A stretch of 38,790 nucleotides of DNA from Bacillota bacterium. GTDB lineage: Bacteria > Bacillota_I > Bacilli_A > Erysipelotrichales > Erysipelotrichaceae. The DNA lies in the NCBI GenBank assembly GCA_029097145.1, contig JAQXNC010000023.1, positions 1-38,790 of the forward strand, given 5' to 3'. Position 1 is the first letter of the stretch, and each line of letters starts with the position of its first letter. Below, piece after piece: positions 33,279 through 38,790 of the stretch. A program made the position numbers and the translations under genes. The notes under the pieces are model-generated. The model ran no database searches. It was not told where the DNA came from and saw only the letters and a list, made by a program, of their open reading frames with translations.

Positions 33279-35545
33279 GTAACACCCAGATAGCGGTTAT
33301 CAGTTTCATTAGACCATACTGCACGGACATGACATGTGCATTTAATATCGCCTTTTTTTGTGTGCATATTGATTGTAATATCTTTATCCGGATTCATATA
33401 GTCACAAGATTCAAGTTCTTTTGCCCACTTCTTGAAAGACATATCTGACAGCTTTAAGAGCGTATCATCATTGAGCGGATCGATGATTGATTCACTGACA
33501 CCAAACAGTTCAGCCAGAGGTGGTGAAAGTGAAAGAACACTGCTGGTAACACGATAGTCGAAAGTATATCTTGCCTTTTTCTCAGCGAGGAAGTCACTGC
33601 GGTTTTTCTCAAACCAGTATTTAAGAATAATCTTATTAGAAATAGAACTATTTGAAATCTCGTGTAATTCTTCCATGAGATGTGTCGTCTGTCGCTCTTC
33701 AGAAAGTTTATGAGCATCCTTTGAAAGTCTTGATTTCAGGATATTGCTGATATCATTAAGCGATTCGAGTAACAGTGGATTAAAGGCACCACATTCGCCA
33801 TCCATAATCATTCTGATAGCTGTCTCATGGCTATATGCCTTCTTATAACATCTTTCACTAGTCAGGGCATCATAGACATCAGCTAATGATACAACTTGCG
33901 CTGCAATAGGAATATCTTCACCCTTGAGTCCATCAGGATAACCATTGCCGTCATATCTTTCATGATGCCATCTAGCTATTTCCTTACCCATGATAATCAG
34001 TGGATCATCTTTGAATCCTTCGAGGTTTTCAAGGATTTTTGCACCATCAAGCGCATGTCCTTTCATAATCTCAAATTCTTCAGCTGTTAAACGCCCAGGT
34101 TTATTTAATATTTCATCAGGAATAGTTATCTTACCGATATCATGTAATGATGAAGCCATGCAAATACGATGAATCTCAGTCTGATTGAGATTATAACTGG
34201 TATTCTTCTTCTTTAACTGATTGAGCAAGAGCTCAGTAATGACATTGATATGCAGAATGTGTGGACCGCTTTCGTTATTTCGGAATTCAACGACATGCGA
34301 CAGTATGCTTAACATCATATCATAGTTTGATATCTGCTCCTGTACTTTGTCAGATACCATGGTTGAAAGCAGTTTATTCTTGGTGTAAAGGTTGATGGCA
34401 TTATCAACTCGTCTTAAGACAATCTGGGCATCAAATGGTCGACTGATATAGTCAATAGCGCCAAGGTCATAAGCACGGTTAATGAACTTAGGGTCATTCT
34501 CAGAAGATATGATGATGACAGGTAATATTTCATTCCAGCGATGATCTTTCATATAATCGAGTAAACCGAACCCATCAAGTTCTGGCATTGTCAGATCAAG
34601 TAAGACAAGAGCGAAATCATATTCAGCTTTTCTTAGATATTCGATAGCTTCAAGACCATTGGTAGCCTCATATGTATCATACTTATCTTCAAGAATTGAA
34701 GAGAGAATATCGCGGTTAAGTTCTGAATCATCGACGATTAAAACACTTTGACGGTGACTTGATGAGAGTGTTTCGAGTGACATTAATTCTCTTTCGGTTT
34801 CATCATAGATACAATATCCACCATGTTCGCTCTTTTTAATGAGTTTCATAGCCTGTTTGGCACGATTGAGGCCTTCTTGCGAATATGGAGTATCAGTAAA
34901 TGATATACCAGCACTGCATGATGCCTTAGGCAGATCATCAATTGGATTCAAAAGAGTACTGTTAATTATTGCGATCTTTCTTTTAATAACGTCACTTTCA
35001 TTACGGGTGATATTAGTCATTATAATCAGGAATTCATCACCGCCATAGCGGAAGACATAATCATAACTGCGCAGATTCTGTTTGATGATACCTGATAATT
35101 TCTGTAAGAGTTTATTACCCTTATCATAGCCATATAATTCGTTAATCCTGGAGAATCCATCAATATTAATCAGAACTGTCGCAGAAGGTATATCTTCTGC
35201 AAGGAATCTGTTTTTTGAAAGATCAATATTATTAAAATCAAGAAGTCCAGTTAATGAATCATACTGATTAGATGACATATCTGTTTTAACTGCTGATTCA
35301 TTTTCATCTGTTGTCTTTACAGTTTTGGATTCAATATTATGCGAGATAGCTGTAGGGCTTAAAATATAGATTATGGCATAGATATATCCTGTAAATGTCA
35401 GTAGTAATACAGCTCCAATCATAACAGCTTTATATATATTATCCTCCATTGATATACTTAAAATAACAAAAAGGATAATCAGGAAGATTACCGTTACGGC
35501 TATTATTTTAACAAGACCATTATTTGAATTTTTCTTTGAGAACAT
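33260..35545 (-). CDS. Membrane GGDEF-REC-HD-GYP cyclic-di-GMP signalling protein
   Basis: 761 residues. Two membrane helices (about 11-32 and 38-62) are followed by a GGDEF domain (about 95-250) with GGDEF at 168-172 and an intact inhibitory RxxD (159-162). A response-regulator receiver (about 266-385) has phospho-acceptor Asp317. An HD-GYP phosphodiesterase (about 405-600) has HD at 468-469, HH at 527-528 and GYP at 535-537. A C-terminal PAS-like part (about 640-761) ends the chain. All catalytic motifs look intact, so it should both make and break cyclic di-GMP. No histidine kinase is adjacent. An AGGTG ribosome site lies six bases before the ATG. Confidence 0.88.
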   Translation of the reverse strand: MFSKKNSNNGLVKIIAVTVIFLIILFVILSISMEDNIYKAVMIGAVLLLTFTGYIYAIIYILSPTAISHNIESKTVKTTDENESAVKTDMSSNQYDSLTGLLDFNNIDLSKNRFLAEDIPSATVLINIDGFSRINELYGYDKGNKLLQKLSGIIKQNLRSYDYVFRYGGDEFLIIMTNITRNESDVIKRKIAIINSTLLNPIDDLPKASCSAGISFTDTPYSQEGLNRAKQAMKLIKKSEHGGYCIYDETERELMSLETLSSSHRQSVLIVDDSELNRDILSSILEDKYDTYEATNGLEAIEYLRKAEYDFALVLLDLTMPELDGFGLLDYMKDHRWNEILPVIIISSENDPKFINRAYDLGAIDYISRPFDAQIVLRRVDNAINLYTKNKLLSTMVSDKVQEQISNYDMMLSILSHVVEFRNNESGPHILHINVITELLLNQLKKKNTSYNLNQTEIHRICMASSLHDIGKITIPDEILNKPGRLTAEEFEIMKGHALDGAKILENLEGFKDDPLIIMGKEIARWHHERYDGNGYPDGLKGEDIPIAAQVVSLADVYDALTSERCYKKAYSHETAIRMIMDGECGAFNPLLLESLNDISNILKSRLSKDAHKLSEERQTTHLMEELHEISNSSISNKIILKYWFEKNRSDFLAEKKARYTFDYRVTSSVLSLSPPLAELFGVSESIIDPLNDDTLLKLSDMSFKKWAKELESCDYMNPDKDITINMHTKKGDIKCTCHVRAVWSNETDNRYLGVTGIIDL

Positions 35546-35638
35546 CTAGAGCACCTGCATTTAATAAATTCTTTGATGGTTTATGTTTAATTATCTGGAT
35601 ATAGATAAAACCACGGGTGAAACGATTGGAAGTCTATT

Positions 35639-35670
35639 AATGTAAAGACTGGTAGTTATATGTCTACATT
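35639..35670 (-). other. 5' leader hairpin of the GGDEF-REC-HD-GYP gene
   Basis: On the minus strand AATGTA-GAC pairs with GTCTTTACATT, leaving a 2-base bulge. It is at the start of a leader of about 125 bases between the promoter and ATG 35545. I see no other clear structure and no cyclic-di-GMP riboswitch consensus. Confidence 0.35.
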
Positions 35671-35677
35671 AAATTAT

Positions 35678-35707
35678 ATTGTAGGCATATTTTTGAAATA
35701 ATATCAA
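35678..35707 (-). promoter_or_regulatory. Promoter of the GGDEF-REC-HD-GYP gene
   Basis: On the minus strand TTGATA (35707-35702), an 18-base spacer and TACAAT (35683-35678). Transcription would start near 35671. Confidence 0.5.
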
Positions 35708-35736
35708 CAAAATGATACCATACAAACACTATTATA

Positions 35737-35757
35737 ATATATATATATATATATATA
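35737..35757. repeat. Alternating AT dinucleotide tract
   Basis: 21 bases of strictly alternating A and T lie between the nadD terminator and the promoter of the cyclic-di-GMP gene. Such tracts can vary in length by slippage. Confidence 0.9.
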
Positions 35758-35778
35758 CAACAAGTTTGTCTATATTCA

Positions 35779-35805
35779 AAAACCACAGTTTATTTCTGTG
35801 GTTTT
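35779..35805 (-). terminator. Terminator of the NAD operon around the nadD stop codon
   Basis: AAAACCACAG and CTGTGGTTTT form a perfect 10-bp stem. The 7-base loop holds the nadD stop codon, and TTTTTG follows on the minus strand. Confidence 0.85.
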
Positions 35806-36308
35806 GCGAGTAAATGTTCTGCTTTTTCTTTATTATTTCTGATATAAGTTGAAGAGACATCAACTTTATCACAGTCAAGAATGGTATAATTCTCAGAATT
35901 CAACTGTTTCATCAAAGATACAATATCAAATTCATCACGCTTCATAATAATCAGATGATAATTAAGAAGTTCTTCGAAGTTGCGCCATTTATTTAAATTC
36001 TTCAGATTATCAGCACCGAGCATCAGAAAGAGAGTTTCAGAGGGATAATCTATTTGAACTTGACGCATAAGTTCATATGTATAGTTAAATTCTGAGTAAC
36101 GGATATCAGTAATGACATCTTCAATCCCTAAGGAATTAATCGTTTCAAGTCTTTCTTCAACTGTTGAATGCACTTTTTTATTCCAGTAGTCTTTAGTTGG
36201 AACGACGATTATTCTCTTGACAAGATGACTTTTTAAAGTTTCTTTGATAAATGTCAGATGCCCGATGTGTAGTGGATCAAATGAACCACAGTAGACAGCT
36301 ATTGACAT
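35790..36308 (-). CDS. nadD: Nicotinate-nucleotide adenylyltransferase
   Basis: 172 residues of the nucleotidyltransferase fold: YCGSFDPLHIGHLTF (ATP-binding HxGH) and the C-terminal SSTYIRNN. It adenylates nicotinate mononucleotide to deamido-NAD. It is somewhat shorter than typical NadD (about 190-210), mostly at the C-terminus after SSTxIR. The gene overlaps nadE by 10 bases and ends the operon. Its stop codon is in the terminator loop. Confidence 0.88.
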   Translation of the reverse strand: MSIAVYCGSFDPLHIGHLTFIKETLKSHLVKRIIVVPTKDYWNKKVHSTVEERLETINSLGIEDVITDIRYSEFNYTYELMRQVQIDYPSETLFLMLGADNLKNLNKWRNFEELLNYHLIIMKRDEFDIVSLMKQLNSENYTILDCDKVDVSSTYIRNNKEKAEHLLAKPQK

Positions 36309-37051
36309 GCCTTAACCTTTATGTCGTTTTCATAGGCTGGCATCAGTTCCAGTTTAAAACGATTAGCTTTATACTTGGCATCGATGAGTTTTTTATGTTC
36401 AAGGTTTTCAATATGGCCTGTACGAATATATTCATCAAGTTCCTTATATGTGAAACCCAGATTATCTTCATCAGTTTTTCCACAAAGACCATCCGAAGGT
36501 GTTTTTTCTGTGAATTTATCGCTGAGTCCCAGTTCTTTACCAATAGCCTTAACTTCCTGAACTGTAAAATGTGAAAGAGGCGAGAAGTCACCAGCAGCAT
36601 CACCATATCTTGTTGAATAACCAACCCAGTCTTCAGAGAGATTACATGTGTTGACTACTCTACCATTCATTGACTGGCTCACGGCATATACGGTCGCCAT
36701 ACGGATACGTGGAGCGATATTGATAACTGTCTGATTTGAAGGGTTGTCAAGCTGTTTGATTATGGCATTTTTAGCCTCACCAATATTGATAACAGTGTAC
36801 TTTATATCCAGGAAGCGACATAAATCATACGAAACATCGATATCACTTTGAGTATTATCTGGCATGAGTACACCAAAGACACGATCTTTACCCAGAGCTT
36901 TAACACATAAAGCTGCCGCAACAGATGAATCTTTACCACCACTGATACCTAATACAGCATTACAGCCTTTACCATTTTCTTTAAAGAAATCCTGTATCCA
37001 TTTAACGACATTTGCCGTTTCTTTTTTTACATCAAATCCATAATCAGTCAT
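36299..37051 (-). CDS. nadE: Ammonia-dependent NAD synthetase
   Basis: 250 residues. The ATP pyrophosphatase P-loop LGISGGKDSSVAAAL is near residue 37. GVLMPDNTQSD, the CNLSEDWVGYSTRYGDAAGD region and the TPSDGLCGKTDEDNLG motif complete the NadE pattern. There is no glutaminase domain, so it uses ammonia to amidate deamido-NAD. It overlaps the pncB stop by 8 bases, with GGAGGT as ribosome site inside pncB. Confidence 0.95.
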   Translation of the reverse strand: MTDYGFDVKKETANVVKWIQDFFKENGKGCNAVLGISGGKDSSVAAALCVKALGKDRVFGVLMPDNTQSDIDVSYDLCRFLDIKYTVINIGEAKNAIIKQLDNPSNQTVINIAPRIRMATVYAVSQSMNGRVVNTCNLSEDWVGYSTRYGDAAGDFSPLSHFTVQEVKAIGKELGLSDKFTEKTPSDGLCGKTDEDNLGFTYKELDEYIRTGHIENLEHKKLIDAKYKANRFKLELMPAYENDIKVKACQ

Positions 37052-38243
37052 TATTTAACCTCCAGTTTATACATCTTCTTAAATAATCGATATATGCAGG
37101 ATTCTTGCACATACCCTTACCTTCAACATCCGACAGTTTAGCTACATCTCTACCGTTACATTTAGTAATTTTCAGCACAATGTTTAATGGTTCAATAGCT
37201 GTATCGTTTGAAATGTAAGTACCAATTCCAAAAGCGACCTTACATTTATCTTTGAAATAGGCGTAGATTTTGCTGGCTCTTTCAAAATTCAGACTGTCTG
37301 AGAATAATAATGTCTTTTCTTTTGGGTTAATACCTAAAGACTCATAATGAGCGATCATGACCTTGCCCCAGATAAATGGGTCACCAGAATCATGTCTGAC
37401 GCCTGAGAATAATGTGGCATAGGTTAACTGGAAATCCTTGAGGAAACAGTCGGTTGTAATGGTATCAGTCAATGCAATACCATTTAAAACCCCATATTCC
37501 TTAACCCAGGCATCCATCATATACCAGTTGGAATAGGCTGGATTATGTTTCTGATTGCCCTGTCCAACAGCTTGAACCCATTCATGAGCCATAGTACCTA
37601 CTGGCGTCAGATGATACTTTTTAGCTAATAAGACATTTGATGTACCGACAAGTTTTGAATCAGGATAGCTGTTTTGCGAAAGTTCTTTGATTGCAAGACT
37701 TTGCATATCTTGTGATAATCTTCTTCTTAAACCGAATTCACTGAATGATCCAAGATTATATTTGCCTGTTTTAAGATCTTTAATCTTCTCTTGAAGTTTC
37801 TCTTTGAATTCTTTTTCAAGTTCTTCATAATCATACTGCATCCTGAAGTAGACTTCATTGACAATTGCAAGAGTAGGTACTTCATACATTGAAGTATTTA
37901 GCCATGTACCCTTGATTTCAATACTTAGACCTTTAGGGTCATCACTTGATATTTCATAATCTTCAAAACGTGGATGCCAGAGTCTTAGAAAATCAATATA
38001 TGAGCCCTTAAGCCAACGGATATTATTGAGATATTCCAGTTCATCTTCATTGAAACGCAAATCGCAATACATTTTTATCTGTCTTTTGATTTCATCAACC
38101 ATTTCTGGACTGAAGAAGACATCTTCGTTGCGACATTTGAATGACCATGTAGTTTTATAATCTGAAAACTGATGGTAGATGGCCTGACCCATAGAAAACT
38201 TATAGAGGTCATTTTCAAGTAGACTTGTGATTATCTGTTTCAT
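37044..38243 (-). CDS. pncB: Nicotinate phosphoribosyltransferase
   Basis: 399 residues starting at the second ATG (38243). AGAGGA lies six bases before it but directly abuts the first ATG (38249), which is therefore rejected. Motifs of PncB are visible: ENDLYKFSMGQAIYHQF at the start, EFGLRRRLSQDMQS, VGTMAHEWVQAVGQGN (with the active-site His) and GVRHDSGDPF. It makes nicotinate mononucleotide from nicotinate, the salvage entry to NAD. With nadD and nadE this operon gives a full nicotinate-to-NAD route; no de novo genes are present in the window. Confidence 0.95.
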   Translation of the reverse strand: MKQIITSLLENDLYKFSMGQAIYHQFSDYKTTWSFKCRNEDVFFSPEMVDEIKRQIKMYCDLRFNEDELEYLNNIRWLKGSYIDFLRLWHPRFEDYEISSDDPKGLSIEIKGTWLNTSMYEVPTLAIVNEVYFRMQYDYEELEKEFKEKLQEKIKDLKTGKYNLGSFSEFGLRRRLSQDMQSLAIKELSQNSYPDSKLVGTSNVLLAKKYHLTPVGTMAHEWVQAVGQGNQKHNPAYSNWYMMDAWVKEYGVLNGIALTDTITTDCFLKDFQLTYATLFSGVRHDSGDPFIWGKVMIAHYESLGINPKEKTLLFSDSLNFERASKIYAYFKDKCKVAFGIGTYISNDTAIEPLNIVLKITKCNGRDVAKLSDVEGKGMCKNPAYIDYLRRCINWRLNND

Positions 38244-38279
38244 AAACATTCCTCTTTATTGGTAAATATTATACAACAA

Positions 38280-38300
38280 ATGGCCTGAATAGTAGGCCAT
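38280..38300 (-). terminator. Hairpin between the small hypothetical gene and pncB
   Basis: ATGGCCT and AGGCCAT flank a 7-base loop just after the minus-strand stop of the hypothetical gene. The following TTTGTTGTA is a poor T-run, so it may only partly terminate and set pncB levels. Confidence 0.55.
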
Positions 38301-38557
38301 TAATTCATATTATTTAAAAGATTAATCTCTTCATCATTTAGTTCCCTGAAACTGTCACAATACATATAGAGTTCGCGTTTATCATCGCTGTATTTTACAA
38401 CAGGACGTTTGTTGAGCTCATAGAGAAAGAGATTCTGACAACTGATAAAACTTTCGATGATATCATTCTTTAAATCATCATCCATTCCTTCGATTGTGCC
38501 AAGCATATTAACGCGGTCTAATACTTCAAGACATCCTTCAAACTGATCTTTAGTCAT
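38300..38557 (-). CDS. Small hypothetical protein coupled to alr
   Basis: An 85-residue acidic soluble protein (MTKDQFEGCLEVLDRVNMLG...), not recognised. It has two or three helices and a short beta part (KRPVVKYSDDKRELYMY). Its ATG overlaps the end of the alanine racemase gene by 8 bases, with GGAGG inside that gene, so translation is coupled. A hairpin separates it from pncB. Confidence 0.6.
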   Translation of the reverse strand: MTKDQFEGCLEVLDRVNMLGTIEGMDDDLKNDIIESFISCQNLFLYELNKRPVVKYSDDKRELYMYCDSFRELNDEEINLLNNMN

Positions 38558-38790
38558 GGTTTTCCTCCTTTGAATAACGGTTTGATATCATATCCAGTAC
38601 CTTATCATCACTATCTACATAGACTCTTGTGACTCTGTCACTGATGGAAGTCAGGATTTCATAAGGGATGGTTTTATTATCATTAGCCATATCATAAAGA
38701 CTGATATGTTCACCAAAGATTTCGACATCACTTTTAATAGCGACAGGTTTATTAATATGTACCATCATCTGATCCATACAGATACTGCCG
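38550..38790 (-). CDS. alr: Alanine racemase, C-terminal part only (runs off the window)
   Basis: Only the last 80 or so residues lie in the window; the gene begins beyond 38790. The fragment has the racemase C-terminal signature GSICMDQMMVHI, then a beta-barrel part (KSDVEIFGEHISLYDMA) and the ending IPYEILTSISDRVTRVY. The methionine of CMDQ is internal, not a start. The enzyme supplies D-alanine for the cell wall. It is the upstream-most visible gene of the minus-strand group. Confidence 0.88.
   Translation of the reverse strand, partial: GSICMDQMMVHINKPVAIKSDVEIFGEHISLYDMANDNKTIPYEILTSISDRVTRVYVDSDDKVLDMISNRYSKEENHD

Noticed and set aside
35546-35670. Leader of the GGDEF-REC-HD-GYP gene as a cyclic-di-GMP riboswitch
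   Set aside because: No GEMM consensus (GCACAAGGGCAAACC-like core) or class II features; only one bulged hairpin seen.

Overview
The window looks like about 38.8 kb of chromosome from a low-GC Gram-positive bacterium (Bacillota). The AT-rich sequence, AGGAGG-type ribosome sites, lipoproteins, ECF vitamin transport and YdjG/H/I-like genes fit that. Erysipelotrichia is my best guess from gene style, but I could not test it by search.

Layout. (1) 1-4400: an AT-rich accessory island. Two cassettes, each a secreted protein with a small membrane protein, share an ungapped 57-bp promoter block. Between them lie a HTH/coiled-coil gene and a 5'-truncated plasmid/ICE-type primase-replication gene. A 90-bp decayed second copy of that replication gene follows the second cassette, so the island looks like a decayed tandem duplication of a plasmid-like segment. 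(2) 4405-10068: a PMT-family glycosyltransferase, a PfkB/FruK sugar kinase with a thioredoxin-fold lipoprotein, and an ABC exporter. (3) 10058-18036: one tightly packed operon of eleven genes (YdjI-, YdjG- and YdjH-like membrane-stress proteins, glutaredoxin, GNAT, cardiolipin synthase, a small hypothetical, patatin, RlmA-type rRNA methyltransferase, lipoprotein barnase, barstar). It has a near-consensus promoter at one end and a terminator at the other. (4) 18069-27879: a Tet(M)/EF-G-like GTPase fused to a Rae1/YacP-type NYN nuclease, a flavin-type oxidase, NAD(P)HX repair enzyme, a membrane diguanylate cyclase, two RNA-modification enzymes, MscL and RarA. (5) 27910-30607: a pantothenate/CoA operon (ECF S component, CoaBC, CoaX) behind a structured, apparently pseudoknotted 5' leader. 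(6) 30604-35545: a HAD nucleotidase with an unusual N-terminal extension, glutamate dehydrogenase, tRNA-Ser(CGA), and a GGDEF-REC-HD-GYP signalling protein. (7) 35790-38790: a minus-strand operon, alr (partial), small hypothetical, pncB, nadE, nadD, for nicotinate-to-NAD synthesis.

How genes work together. Cofactor supply is prominent: NAD synthesis (pncB/nadE/nadD) with NAD(P)HX repair, and CoA synthesis from imported pantothenate. Envelope maintenance (YdjGHI-like, cardiolipin synthase, patatin, MscL) and ribosome or RNA quality functions (RlmA, RsmF-like, RsuA-like, GTPase-Rae1 fusion) also cluster here.

Two expression habits recur. Several genes have a -10 box ending only 6-8 bases before the ATG with no ribosome binding site, so their mRNAs are probably leaderless. 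Many terminators fold around the stop codon, so the end of the coding sequence forms the 5' arm of the hairpin. No stretch above 300 bases lacks a gene. The longest gaps are 35546-35789 (promoter, leader and an AT dinucleotide tract) and 4230-4404 (replication-gene remnant and a hairpin). All family assignments come from reading motifs by eye.
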